A stretch of 64,000 bases of DNA. Source: Halichondria panicea. Its lineage: Eukaryota; Porifera; Demospongiae; Suberitida; Halichondriidae. The notes under the pieces are model-generated. The model had not been told where the DNA came from, searched no databases, and saw only the letters and a list, made by a program, of their open reading frames with translations. Both the position numbers and the translations under genes were made by a program. Location of the stretch: contig NC_087377.1 of assembly GCF_963675165.1 (NCBI RefSeq), positions 5,456,042 to 5,520,041 on the forward strand, written 5' to 3'. This document shows, piece by piece, positions 1-12,600 of this stretch (within the stretch, counting starts at the first letter, position 1; the number at the start of each line of letters is the position of its first letter).

Positions 1-18
1 TTGGATCTGTACTTACAG

Positions 19-2914
19 ATTCACCCTTTGCATCTGCAAGCACCTCTCCACAAGCTTCACAGCCTCCCGAGGTACCTGACTGTATAAGATTGCTAAGTGA
101 ATGTTGAGATTCCCTACTGATCAGCGATGGATCAGATATTTTGTGTACACTCTATAGCTACATGTATAGAGCATTCATGCTCAATATAATTATATCCACG
201 TGCATGCATGAATACTAGTTTCATATTCAACTCTGCATGGTGGTACACAAAATAATAATACACATGCATGTGCAGACAGAGGGGATGCAGATGTTTTGTA
301 CCACTGACAAAGAGGAGCTGGAACATGTTGACTCAGCTGATCCCTACAAGATCCCAACAGATACTCAGGGTGCATGGGTAGCACCACACCACTTGCTGTG
401 GGATGTGAAGCAACTTCCCGATCTGAAAGTGTATTTTTTGAATCCGGAAATTCTTGAGGATGAGCACTGGAAATGTGGGCATGCGGGTCCCTTAACAGTC
501 GACATTATCCTGGCTTGGGCCGCTGTCTGGAATAGCCATGCTGATCACTACCCTAAAATTTCTAATTATGTAGCAAAAAGGGAAAAAGCTCATATCCGGG
601 TGATATTTAAGAAGGACAGTGAGTATGCTTATGCAGTTGTATCAAGCTAGAAATTAAGTGAGATATTATTTTATCACCACCTTTGAAGCATGCAGTTCTA
701 TAATTATAAAACCCGACTATAGACTACCTATCGATACACCATTTCAGGCACAAACATGAGTCACATGTTCTTTTCTTGTACATGCATGCAGAGAAGGTGA
801 TCTCATCGTCAAAGGTCGGACGTTCGGCATTAGATGTTGACACGAATGAGCCGACAATGGTGCTCAACTTGTATCGCATGACAAAAGCTCTCCAGAGAAG
901 CATTGTGATTCATGAATTTGGCCATGCTCTAGGACTGTATCATGAGCATCAGCGATCCGACTTCTGGGATGTGCTGGAATCAAAAGACAAGGACAACCAG
1001 TATCGATTCATTATTGGGATAGATCAAATGAAAACTGGAGATGGTGGTAATTGCAATCCAGCTGTTGATGCTGTGTTCAGAGATGATAATGCGCCACTCG
1101 AAAGTCAAAAATCCAGTTACGACCCAGACAGCATTATGCACTATTGGTGAGTTAACTATAAATTATGGTTATTTGGGGCAATCCGCATAATGATAGCAGC
1201 TGTTACAAAACTAACAGTAATTTGTATAATAATAAATTTTAGCAGACCGTATATTCAATGGTTTCATGTAAATGGTGTACAGTGTATAACAATTAACGAA
1301 TGATCAATCCCAATGTATAGGTTTGACACAAACTGGTTGTTAAAGAAGTATCGAAAGCGTTCAAGTGTGGCTAAACATGTGGAAGATGAGCGAGAGAGAA
1401 AGGTGTTGTTGGGAGTTCATGACCGTGACTACCACAATGGGCAGCTGGCAGAAAATCCCTCCAAGCTAGACTATGAAACATTGAATAGGGCTTATGAAGT
1501 AATAAGGTATTATGAGCTCTTGACACAATTATACATGTATGCACAATACTTTCGATTTTACTGGTCAATTTTTGAGAGTGAGCTGTCATTGTCAGGTCCC
1601 CAAGGTGTGTTCCGCCAATTATCTTCCCTCTCATTTGTTACGCTCAGCCAATACTTGCCCGTATTTTCGTCACAACAAACTTTACACTCTTCACTGTCAC
1701 TGCATGCAGACTCATGCTAATCCATGAATACATAATTATGGTTAGCCGGTTTAAAATTGTTGATCATTAATCCAACTGCAGGTGGTATTTTATCGAGCAA
1801 TGTATTATAATGATTAAGCGATGTAACTCTATATATTTATGCAGAGATCCAACTCTATACATTCAGCAATGGTAAGGTCATTCATCGAGCGATGAATAGG
1901 GTTAGCCCGCGGCCTTTAATCAAAGTACGCATGCCATTATTTCAGTCATGAATGTTTCTCTGTCTATTCATGTATACTTTGTTAAAGGCTACGGTATACA
2001 GTAACCTTTGAACCCTACACTCGTATTCGTCACGCGATGCATGACCTATCGTCACTGTATGTATAGAGTTGCGTCCCTGGATAAATATAGAGTTACATCG
2101 CTCGATAATTGTATTACATTGTTCGATAAAATACCGCCTGTAGTTGTAAATGATCACATGCAATTTTGAAACAAATGGCTCTCCATAAATTCATGTACAT
2201 ATTTATAGTGCCATAAATACATGTACATAATTATTTATACTGCTAATAGAGGGCTGTAATAATGGTCATATGTATTATAATTATGTGAGTCAATATAATA
2301 ATTTGCAATGTATAGCGGGCAAAGGTTGCCCATAACTACAGTTGCTGATGGCCCTCCAGGCATTTCCCAGAAAACAAAGCCTGAAGGTGAACACGTTGCA
2401 TTATTATTTAGAATCAGGCGCTGGTTATTATTGTTATCAGTGTTGTACTCCAACATAATAAGCCTGCCATGCTTACAAATTTAATTATTATGTCCTGTTT
2501 TGAACTTAGACATGACATTGTACTAACGTGTTACTTATACTTATAGGATCATCAATAGGATCATCATCAGAAGAGTATTCCAGCAAACACCCGAAAGTGG
2601 TAGAAACTGTGAAACAATCAGTTGTTTTGAATGAAACGGATATTTTAACAATTTGTGAGAAGCTGAAGAGTGCTCGCAAAGATTGGTTCGATTTGGGAGC
2701 GGCATTTGGACTGAAGTATTCACGGTTGAAAGACATTGAAGACCTATACCCTGATAATAAGCGCCGCCTAAGGGAGATGATAAGCAAGCGTCTTGAAGGC
2801 GCTGATTCAGATAATCCAGTCACATGGCCCTACATCTGCGAATGTCTAAGAAGTCCTACTGTTGAGCGTAAAGATGTAGCTAATCAACTTGTAGCAATAG
2901 GACTATGTGGCTAG
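19..2914 (+). CDS. Zinc metalloprotease (astacin/metzincin-like) with C-terminal death domain, 5' end outside window
   Basis: I read exons 19-71, 276-618, 792-1146, 1321 to about 1498-1506, 2342-2386 and 2547-2914 (TAG). The first is a Ser/Pro-rich linker. Exons 2-4 form a peptidase: exon 3 has the zinc site HEFGHALGLYHEHQR (HExxHxxGxxH plus the astacin-type HExxR) and the Met-turn SIMHY, and exon 4 ends with a D-x-x-x-LN-x-AY stretch like the end of astacin domains. The last exon encodes a death domain (from ICEKLKSARKDWFDLG to WPYICECLRSPTVERKDV). Known of the family: astacins cleave peptide bonds and are usually secreted. No signal peptide is visible here, and the death domain implies a cytosolic protein (inference). 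Introns are mostly phase 1. The exon-4 donor could not be matched in phase to exon 2342, so an extra exon or an indel lies there. The gene at 9623 is its paralogue and carries an additional N-terminal death-fold domain, which may lie before base 1 here. Confidence 0.8.
1737..2187. repeat. Foldback MITE (family A) in an intron of the protease gene
   Basis: Two arms of about 200 bases are inverted copies of each other and meet near 1939. The outer ends read GGTTAGCC...AAAATTG and its complement. The same family occurs at 23331-23605 and 33125-33400. It carries no coding capacity and fills most of the intron before the C-terminal linker exon. Confidence 0.75.
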
Positions 2915-3225
2915 TATGAAAATGAAATTGTGGTGCTAGTTTTATATATAATTAATTATATTACCCGTTTTTCGTATTTTTCTCTGCTTGTCAACTTTGT
3001 ACTGAGTTACGTGTATACTTGTATGTTGCATGCGTGCAGATAAAGCGCATATATGCCCTATACGTACTCGGCTTAAAGCAAACACGGAAATACATTTTAA
3101 CAGCTAATTATGGTTATGGTTACAATAGTAAGTTTTGATAATTATTTACAATACATTGAGCGTGTGAACAAGATCATATAATTTTAGAGCTGCAAAAAAA
3201 GTAGAAGCTTTACTATACACTATAA
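2915..3225. other. Intergenic spacer between two converging genes
   Basis: This spacer holds the 3' flanks of the protease gene (plus strand) and the phospholipase D gene (minus strand). It is AT-rich. I see no gene, no clear repeat unit and no unambiguous polyadenylation signal for either gene. Confidence 0.5.
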
Positions 3226-5082
3226 TTATACTACTACACTGCAAGTAAGGACAAGTTCTATAAAGCTAATGGCTAGACAAGTCTCGACACTTTCATTGAC
3301 CTGCCTTTGTATTCTAGGAGGGCCTTTTAACAAATCCAAATAATCCACTACCAAATGCTGTGACTTTTCCCAATCATATTTACTTAAAAAAAACTGTGGA
3401 AATGTTACGATATGGCCACGAATTTGTCGTATCAAATTCCATTTTGATTTCTCAGATAAGGAATTCGGTTTATTTTTCCACTTTTTCAAATCTTCCTCAT
3501 TAGTGACGGTGTCAATTGGAACGATTTCTCCCTTAAACACCTCTTCATATATCTGAGTATTTCGGGCAGCTATTTTCGTGAGACTTTTACGGAAATGTTG
3601 ACTAATCGGATCACTGACATCGATATCAACATGCAAACCTTTTAAAATCCCGAGATGCTCCTTAATGAGATGGCAACGTAATGAGTGAGAGAACTCGCCT
3701 ACTTTATGTGAACTTCCGTTCATTTTTACAACAATCATTTCTTGGTCTTCAATTATCACATTTACTTCAGAATCTCTGTATCCAAGCATGCTTCGATCAT
3801 TAATATTTGCTGAACCAATGATTGTAAGTCGGTCGTCAACAATCATCACTTTGCTGTGCACATAAATCTGCTCGGTAGTGAGAATGTCATTTATTAAGTC
3901 ATAGGTACGCAATCCATAGACACTGATATACTTCTCAACAGACACATTTTTAACGATTAACTTTCCAAATAGGGATTTCACTCCTTTGAAAAGTGTGAAA
4001 TAAATTTTTTGGGTTTGTAATTCGAGAAAATTAGGACTGGATAAATTGCTCAGTTCACAGAATTCTCCAGGAAGATCTGATTTCAGTGGCAACACAACCA
4101 TCACATGAAAGTCCTCATTGTTCTCATCAGCTCTGACTATTCTATCAACAAGACTTTTTTGGATTGTATTTTTAATTGTTGTGTCATCCTGTGGACCAGA
4201 AACAAAAAACTGGTTCTCTATGTAAATTGAATGGTTTGATACGTTAATAGCATGGAGGTAAGCTTTCAAGATAGAATTTTCCAGACGTTGATTTGCAGAC
4301 CAGCTTGTAGCAGAACGAACCACTTGAATCTTTGAGTTCCTGGTACTCGGATTCTGTATGCGATGAATAACATTTGGACGATGCTCAGGGAGCTTATGCC
4401 TAGTCCGGATTGCATTGAGTCTTTGAATAAAATGATTTGCAACATCCAAAGCTGGCTCTCCGTTAAACATACAAGATGCATCATGCCAAGGCAGTCGAGA
4501 GGAATTGGGGAAATCTTTGTCTGTTAGCCTATGATTAGATGTATCCCATCGACGTAAAGCTAGGTCAATTCCACCTACAAAGGCAAGACCTCGATCAATA
4601 ACGACTAGCTTCTCGTGATGACTCCAACGTACAGTATTCCTGAACCAATCGTGAGGATGATGAAGGACAGTTATGTTTGCATTCACAAGTACATTAGCAT
4701 CCTTATTCCCGAGTTTGAGGACATCAATTGGATCGTTGTAGAGCAGAATATATATCTGAACACCTTCCATTGCTTTTTTCTTAAGGAGCATGTCTAGTCG
4801 CCACTCCTCAGTGGCATTGTTGGAATTTGAGCGCTTCAAAGACAAATTATAGCAGAACTCCCAGCCGGTTATTAAAACTTCATAAGTTGCATTGTTGATG
4901 CCATCAGCCACTTCAGACATGTAGTCTTTTCCATCCACAAGCCATTTTACCTCATTTGGACCATCTCTTACTGGTGCAAAAGAATCGAATCTGTTAGATC
5001 TACCAGTTGGCAACTGAGTTGCCCTAGAGCTATGAGTGAGAAGGCCTAGACTAACAGTTATAAACAAGCACACTATTAACAT
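3226..5082 (-). CDS. Phospholipase D (PLD1/2-type catalytic core) with N-terminal signal sequence, single exon
   Basis: This is a 618-residue intronless reading frame. Both HKD motifs are complete: HEKLVVID in the first half, followed by GGIDLALRRWD, and HSKVMIVD in the second half, followed by GSANINDRSM. RLPWHDASCMFNG, FIQRLN and YIENQFFVSG match the conserved blocks of eukaryotic phosphatidylcholine-hydrolysing PLD1/2. The family makes phosphatidic acid from phosphatidylcholine. Unlike PLD1/2 there is no PX or PH domain; instead a hydrophobic segment (LIVCLFITVSLGLL) follows the first Met, and several N-x-S/T sites suggest a secreted or lumenal enzyme (inference). I chose the Met at 5082. 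An upstream in-frame Met at 5193 would add 37 residues that hide the signal sequence, and it lies at the edge of the TIR repeat. The absence of introns could reflect a retrocopy. No homologue lies nearby. Confidence 0.88.
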   Translation of the reverse strand: MLIVCLFITVSLGLLTHSSRATQLPTGRSNRFDSFAPVRDGPNEVKWLVDGKDYMSEVADGINNATYEVLITGWEFCYNLSLKRSNSNNATEEWRLDMLLKKKAMEGVQIYILLYNDPIDVLKLGNKDANVLVNANITVLHHPHDWFRNTVRWSHHEKLVVIDRGLAFVGGIDLALRRWDTSNHRLTDKDFPNSSRLPWHDASCMFNGEPALDVANHFIQRLNAIRTRHKLPEHRPNVIHRIQNPSTRNSKIQVVRSATSWSANQRLENSILKAYLHAINVSNHSIYIENQFFVSGPQDDTTIKNTIQKSLVDRIVRADENNEDFHVMVVLPLKSDLPGEFCELSNLSSPNFLELQTQKIYFTLFKGVKSLFGKLIVKNVSVEKYISVYGLRTYDLINDILTTEQIYVHSKVMIVDDRLTIIGSANINDRSMLGYRDSEVNVIIEDQEMIVVKMNGSSHKVGEFSHSLRCHLIKEHLGILKGLHVDIDVSDPISQHFRKSLTKIAARNTQIYEEVFKGEIVPIDTVTNEEDLKKWKNKPNSLSEKSKWNLIRQIRGHIVTFPQFFLSKYDWEKSQHLVVDYLDLLKGPPRIQRQVNESVETCLAISFIELVLTCSVVV

Positions 5083-5193
5083 GATTCTTTCACTTAGAAA
5101 TTGATTGTGGTAAATTTCTGCATTTGGGTGTATGATATGAGGCCAGATGATGATGACTAAATTAACCTCCTGAACGGCTTCATGGCGCGGCAA

Positions 5194-6025
5194 AGCCCAG
5201 AGGAGGTGCGAAGCACTTAACCTTTGCTCATTAGGTCTCTAATTGCCGTTGTGTTAATTGCATGCCAGTCTCGTAAATTAGCCGCCCTTCCTAAGTGAGA
5301 GACCTAGGAAGGGCGGCTGATTCGTGAGACTAACCAACAAGCTGAAAGACATCATGCAAGACAGCCTGGAGCAAAGAGCTTGCCATCAATAGAATCATGT
5401 CAGGGAACACTCCAAAACAACCAGCTATAAGAAGCCATCATCTATGAGAAGTTATATCCAGGACCATGCATGTACCACAGCAGAAGAGCCTGAGGCCTCC
5501 TTTTACAATGTATATACGTATAAAGTGGACCGTACATGCATGCTACATGCAACAAAGGCCAGCTATTGAGAAGCCTGGCCAAAATCTCATCCGCCCTGTG
5601 TTCGACTGTGGGAAGGAGCAGCTCAATACTTGACTGAAAGTGGTCGCAAAGCAGCTAGGCTAAACGCACAAGTTAGTTTTATTCTCTGTGTTACGTTTTA
5701 ATAATCCACTCTCGTTCACACAGTTAATGTGCATGTGACGCTCATTCAACTCTAAAATGATCTTGTTGTTGCCAAACCAGTTCAAGATACGACAAGAAAT
5801 GAAGATTTTGATGAGCTCGAGCATTCTTCCTCATTAGTATTCACACCTGCAAGTGAGAGAGATCTTTATAGCAGTTCACTCCTGTGTACCGATGGTTAGG
5901 CTCTTGAATCAGCCGCCCTTCAGGTAGGAAGGGCGGCTAATTCATGAGACTGGCATGCAATTAACACAACGGCAATTAGAGACCTGATTAGCAAAGGTTA
6001 AGTGCTTCGCGCCTCCTCTGGGCAA
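5194..6025. repeat. TIR element with arms of about 115-140 bases
   Basis: Left arm 5194-5337 and right arm 5889-6025 are inverted copies (core GCCCAGAGGAGG, then GCGAAGCACTTAACC). Each arm contains its own small hairpin ending in GAAGGGCGGCT. The interior has no reading frame I recognise. A partial third copy lies at 57612-57735, and a short trace at 41205-41219. The left end begins just upstream of the phospholipase D gene. Confidence 0.75.
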
Positions 6026-6824
6026 AGCCCAATGGCAACAGAGTAGGTAAAGACATCACAGCTAAAAATGCTAATGTCTCCCCTAGAGAGCCAGCTAGTG
6101 AATTTGTGCTTTATTGGGGTCTGCATTAAACAATCCACCTTGTTATCGCCTATAAATTAAAGTGTCACTTCCTTGGGCTCTATATAAGTGTTAATTAACA
6201 GGAATGCATGAATAATAATCATTGGTGTTAACTATAATTATATTATTGTGATTGCCTCCTTTTGAGACTTGAGAGGCAGTTCTATTGTGTTGGTTTCTCT
6301 ATGATAACTATTGGCCCGACAATGCTGCTATTGAATGGCAGTCATGGTACCCCGGTAGTGGGGTATGAACCTATAGTTAAGTGATGAGCATGATGGGTTA
6401 ACTCTACATCAGAACCCATTCGTAACAAGCACCTTTCAGGTGCAACATTTTAATTATCATACAGAAGCGATCTAGGTGATTGTTTTGTACACCAACTGTT
6501 CATTTTGGACCTAAATCTATGTGCCTGGCCTTTTTACCGCATGCAGTTAGCTTGTTTTTAGGGAAGCTAAGCCTTAAGAGGGGTTCTAATGCCTTATCAC
6601 TAGCTATTATAGTACTTGTACTTCACTCCTTGTATACATGCAGGCCTCGATTGTCAGTAATGATTTCAGAAGAACCAGATGTGCATGCTTCTCGAGATTA
6701 CGAGAACGCAACGGAAAGATGGAATTATTCTACTTGCTTATAACTATAGGTATTTTGTGATTTATACTCATCATTAGGCGCATAATTTTTGCGTTAGATT
6801 GACCCTTGAACCTAAAACATTATA

Positions 6825-7002
6825 CAGTGGAACCCCTCTATAACGGATACCTTTGGGAAACAATGTTTTGGCCTTTATACAGAGGTGGCCTTTGTTGAGA
6901 GGTTGTTTTGTACACAAACTGTTCATTTGGGACCTGGGTGCCTGGCCGTTACATAGCAGCTGGCCTTTATTCGGAGGTGGTTGTTAACAGGGGTTCCAAC
7001 TG
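6825..7002. repeat. Pogo/mariner-like MITE, 178 bases
   Basis: The ends are inverted copies starting CAGTGGAACCCCTCT and ending GGGGTTCCAACTG, flanked by TA on both sides. This form is typical of short non-autonomous Tc1/mariner-pogo elements. It has no coding capacity. Confidence 0.75.
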
Positions 7003-8624
7003 TAGTCGTGAAGTTGACCTATCTGTGAAATAAATGGTCCTCGAATACTTCGCTGTACTGGTAGCCATAAATTATTACAGCTATAGTTAGTAAGATACAC
7101 TGAATGCAGATGTCTCATTATCTATATCCCATAACCTTCACTATCTGTGGAATCATGACACCATATGCATGCAGGATGTTGAGGTCAGTACTCAGTCTGT
7201 ACATAGGAGGTCAGAGCCAAGTGGTATGACCTGCATGAGATTGAGCTGCTGGAGTCCAGTTGGCATGCACTATACCTTGTGATGTGAGTTATGCTATATG
7301 CAAAAAAGTTATATATAGCTAGTATATACCATGTAATTACTAATCTTGTTTATTGAGTATAATTATTATGTCCTTTCTATGACTTTTTTTAGTTGTGGAC
7401 AGCCTCATCAGGGGACCGGACCCACAGGAACACATTATGCCTTTCCTGCATGTAGCCTTGCACTGTAGGGTGTCGTTAAGTGGAGACTTGGCTTGATACA
7501 ATATTAAAAGCCAAAAGGGCGTAAGAACTCAGTCATCTTTGCACAATTCTTCTATGTAACGGATTACAACTTCAGAATACAAAATAGTATACTGTTTAAA
7601 TTACTGGCAGTATCCACAAATACACGGAACGGATTGAATTACCTCCTTTTGGGGGTAATGTACGCGCATGCGCATATACAAGGTATATCAGGCCGCCTTT
7701 CTCTTCACGGCCTGGAATCGAGGATAGATTCCACTGTCCTATATGCAGTCCACTATATATACTCACACTGTCACTGACCTATACATGCAGTCGATGGAAT
7801 TATATAACAGCGGGAATTTACAATGGAATATAAGTGTATCTATATAGTAGTGTATAGCCTTGATTTTCCAAGTATTTGCATTGACCTGAATTCCTATACA
7901 TGCACTTATCAGCCACTATAGTGGGTATGTTGTGTAAACAATCACTAGCCATTGTTATGGTGGTGTCCCTTCTGGTGAGAGAGGTATTTGCTTTTCACAG
8001 CACCTGTTTACCAGAAGCCCAACTGCAAGGTCCCACATTGTATAGGCAGCAATAAGTTGATTTAATGTGTGTAACTGCATGCAATCCATTGCAACAGCTT
8101 TAGGTTAAGGTGCAATGCATACATGCTATTAAATAAAGATTGTTTACCATGATTATAAATGAGCTAGAGTCTAATTTTCCAACATATGGCTGCATGTGCT
8201 CATAATTATAATTAGCTATTCATATGAGCAGTATACCTGAGCTATATATAAAGGACAGTTTTGAGTATTTAAATTGCTCTGTCTATTTTGTTGAGGTATA
8301 ATTATACCCTACTGCCTTTCCTTTTATTATTTGTTTATGTGCATGCATGCATATCACATAATACACTTATTGATTGTAATTTTATAGCTCATCACTGTAA
8401 AGTAAATTACCATATGCCCGAGGCATGTATCGTATATTCAAATTTAAGGCAACATTTTTTTACACAAACATAAGTATAAACGTCGCCATTTTTGGAGATT
8501 CATGAAGTCTGGCTAGTTGCATCTAAATGGAGTGTTATAATTATTATGTACATATAGATTTACATGCATGCATTCAAATGGCTATATGCCAGAGTACGTA
8601 TATAATAAAATAATAATGACTATA

Positions 8625-8822
8625 CCGTATTACTAGAATATTTTGCGAGTGAAAAACCTTTGCGAATGAACCAAATCAGCAGAAATTTTGACCCTTTGCG
8701 ATCTGCGTTCTGGCAAGGATCGTGTGTAATAATTTAGGTTTTGCGATTTTATTGTTGCGAATCGATCAACCCTCGCAAAGTTCGCATATGTTTGATGCTC
8801 GCAAAACATTCTAGTAATACGG
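8625..8822. repeat. MITE with CCGTATTACTAGAAT termini
   Basis: Terminal inverted repeats CCGTATTACTAGAAT and ATTCTAGTAATACGG sit between TA dinucleotides. Two more copies lie at 25104-25302 and 35544-35745, at equivalent positions in the two duplicated blocks. Confidence 0.8.
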
Positions 8823-9622
8823 TATACTATCCAGGGCTACTATACAAAACGTGCCTCAGAACAGCAGTAAATAATACTTTAGTGTCAAGTTATGGAGGCG
8901 AAACAATTGTGTATGACTGCATGCATGCATGCATGCAAAGTTTAATCAATTGTCATATAGATCTACATAACGTGACAGAGAAAGAGTGTCATTAATAATT
9001 ATGTTGATATTTGATAGGTTTAAGAGTATTCATTAGCTCACATGCAGAAATGATGCAGATGCATGTGGGCTGCACAGCATGACAATGATTAGAATGGTCA
9101 AATGAGGTAACAGTATAAATTATACAGCCTCTTATATACATGAAGATTTTGAGAGCTCACTAGAGCTATACTGTACCAGTGTCTATGCACGCGTTGCAAC
9201 TATTATAAGGAGCACTGTGAGTGAACTAGCTGTATTATAGCTGAATCAACATGAAGATAAAATATGTATTGCAGATCTTCAATGCATGCATGCATGATTA
9301 TACTGTAACGATTTGCTCTGCAGCTGAATGTGTAATGTATGTGTAATTGTATAGAGTATACTTCCATGCATGTTGTCTTAGTTATAGTAGACTAGCAGCT
9401 ATCATTATGCATTATATTTCTTTGTTTGTTGTGTTTCTCATTTGTGGCCCTGAAGATTATTATTATTATTATTATAAAAGTGACACTATTATATAGGTGG
9501 CGAAGTGTGTGTATAATTATAACTAAACAACAGTCCATGCACCGTGTCACGTGCATGTGTGAGGCGAGAATTGTTCGTCAATATTTTGTCCCCTGCAGAT
9601 ACAATTCTGTAAGAAGGGGGTG

Positions 9623-12600
9623 ATGTCTAGGAAGATTACAGTCAATGATTTGAAGGTAGAAAAAGAAGTGACAGATGAGCAACTGCGACAGAAATGTGCT
9701 ATTGAGCATCTGAAGGATATTGCACCAGATGTCGAAAGCTACAAAAAATTTGCCAAGCACTACGAGATTCCCAAAGGTGAGCTAGCTGATATCACTGATC
9801 CCTTGAAATCTGTTGTCGAGAAAACTGAGGCTGTGGTCCTGTGGTGGAGAGAATTCAACCCGGATCCTACATACTTGCGGTTTGTAAATGACTGTCTCAA
9901 GCTTAGGGAACCCAACCTAGCACGTAAAATGTGCAGCCTTTGCAAAAGTACGTTAGCTATATAATTATAGAGTGCATAATTATTGTGCTACTATGATATT
10001 ATTGTTTCTTTGACACAGCAGGTGTTGAAGAAGATCCTGAGCCAAATTCAGGTAACTAACTCTACAGCAAGTATTGAATTCATGGTTACTGTTTTTTTGC
10101 ATGTCTCTGCGCATTCAAGCAAGGTATATATATGGTAGTGTTGTGTGCATGTCGCCACTGTTGTAGTGCTACTTACAATGAAAGTGCATGCAGGTGTTAG
10201 CCAGTAAATTTGCAACACTCTTTTTGACCATTCCTGGTTAACAACTACCAAAATATCTACCCCAAAATGTATTAAATACCTTTCATATGATAACATTTTA
10301 ATTGTTATGTGAATTTAACTGTGACCAAAAAGCCACCTAGTTTCTATTGCACTGTATAGAGATTGGGTCATGTATGAACTATTTTACTGGTTAAAATAAA
10401 TAGTCAGCTAGTTAACCTACACAACGTGATAGTAAACCATGGCAACAATGTTATCATCCTGGAATCGATACACAATGACAATGAATAGCCTTAACCAACC
10501 TAAATGCTAGTTGTTTGCCCGTTCGATAAAAGCGGCCAGGATCGAGGCTACATTCCTGCTAGCCACGTACCCAGGCTGATTTGTTAAGATAGAAAGAACA
10601 AATTCTGTCTGCATGGGATGAGGCTACATTAATCCTGGATGCAAAATAGCTATAATGCATGCAAAAAGTATAATAGTAGGTATTTTCGAGGCTTTCGAGG
10701 ATTGACCCTCGAACCTAAAAAATTGAGTGCCTCAAAATAATATGAAGACCTTTCTACTGTAGTGGTGTGGTCATTTGAACCTATAATTATTAATGTGTAA
10801 ACATGCAGCTTTCCACCGAAGCATCAGCACCCACTGTATTTGGTGATCTGAAACTCACCTTTAAATCTTACAGATACCAAAGCCAAAGATTCCCCCTATA
10901 AATCTGCAAGCAATTCTCCATCTTCTTCACAGCTTTCCAAGGTACACCTGACTGTATACTTATAAGGTTGCTCGTATCATAATTATGGTGAGCCTTTTGT
11001 TTCAAAATGGCGATACAAAATACCATGTGTTGGTGTCCCAAACTGGGGAAGGATAAATCGACTCGATGTGTTTTATCAAGAGTTCATTAGGAAGAGTACG
11101 CAACTCTACTTAAAACCATAGGGGGCGTTTCTCCAACCTTAAAACCAAGGGGGCGTTTCTCCACAACCTTAAAACCATAGGGGCGTTTCTCCAACCTTAC
11201 CTTACGTTGCAACCACATGCTGTTGTATAAACAAATTTGCAATGAATAATAACATAATAGTGATGATTGTGATAATTATCACTAATTTACAACTGCCAGT
11301 AGGAAAGGCAATGAGTTACTAATTTTATTCATTGCCTTTCCTGCTAGTTGCGTTACTACAGCCAGTATATCTATGACGTAAGATTGGAGGAATGCTTTTT
11401 GTGTACAGTCTATTGGAGTTGTGTACTCTTCCTAATGAACTCTTGGTTTTATCAACTCGATTTTATTGACTTCATCTGGTAGGGATCGACTCGATTCCAG
11501 GTCGCTGGGGGAAAAGGCGAGTTTCGAGGGCGGCCTGATATGGCTGTACTCTAGCAACGAAGGCGCTAGGTTCAGACAAGGCTACAGGCACGCCTATACA
11601 GCAGCTCAGAGTAGCTCAGATGGGGACCTTCTGAGCCTGAGATCACACAGCAGCTACTTGCTATGTTTCATGAACTCAAGTAGACAAGCATTTAGTGATT
11701 TAATTACTGTGACCCAGCACAAGTAAGCTGCTGTGGCCTTCTGCAGGCGTGCCTGGAAAGTCAGCTACTCTGACCTGCTGTAGGCGTGCCTGTGGCCTCA
11801 AGAGTCTCAGTGCCTTGTCTGAGCCTAGTGCCTTTGTTGCAAGAGTACGGCCATAGATAGCCTCGATATCAAGCCGCCCTCTAAACTCGCCTTTCCCCCC
11901 AGCGGCCTGGAATCGAGTCGATCCTTACCAGAAGCAGTCGATAAGATAAAACACATCGAGTCAATCCTTACCAGATGAAGTCGATAAAATCGAGTCGATC
12001 CCTACCAGATAAAGTCGATAAAATCGAGTTGATTTTTGGGACACCAACACATGGTATTTTGCATCGCCATTTTGAAACAAAAGGCTCACCATAGTATGAA
12101 TGCTATATGCATGGATCAGATGTATCATGCAAAACTATATACCCCTGCAAATCATACTACAATTATTACGCTATATACATTTTCTCAGTTATTGATCTTG
12201 CATTCAACCACATGCAATTCTAGGTAGACTTCCTAAACCTTGCATGCATGGTTATACATAATCCTATACATGTGCAGATAGAGGGGATGCAGATATTTTG
12301 TACCACTGACGATGAGAAACTGGAGCAGATTGACCAAGATGATGCCTCCAACATCCCAACAGATGCTCAGGGTGGGGTAGCACGACTCCACTTACTGTGG
12401 GATGTGGAGCAAATTCCTAAGCTGAAGATACATTTCTTGAATGACGGCATTCTTAAGGACGATCACTGGAAATGTGGGAATGCGGGTCTCTTAACAGTTG
12501 ACACTATCCTGGCTTGGGCTGCTGTCTGGAATAGCCATGCTGACAACTACCCACAGATTGCTGAGGGACTAGCAACAAAGGAAAAAGCCCATATCCGTGT

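Larger units (their letters stand above)
6026..9598. other. Repeat-rich intergenic region without a recognised gene
   Basis: AT-rich DNA with many TGCATGCA and TATAATTATA words. Besides the two MITEs listed separately, 7740-8035 is a dispersed repeat that recurs at about 39090-39575 and in part at 36760-36850. 7672-7735 holds a fragment ending in GGCCTGGAATCGAGG, a terminus seen in several other elements in this window. None of the short reading frames here looks coding. Confidence 0.5.

Noticed and set aside
5083-5193. Extended N-terminus of the phospholipase D
   Set aside because: The extra 37 residues would bury the signal sequence and begin at the edge of a repeat.
10019-10051. GVEEDPEPNSG as a second 2A peptide
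   Set aside because: The essential Asp before Val-Glu, the Asn and the Gly-Pro end are not in place (D-P-E-P instead of N-P-G-P), and no hydrophobic lead-in precedes it. Treated as an acidic linker.
10809-10841. Additional Ser/Thr linker exon in the protease gene
   Set aside because: Exons 10051 and 10874 join in phase directly; including this piece in the required phase gives an unlikely sequence.
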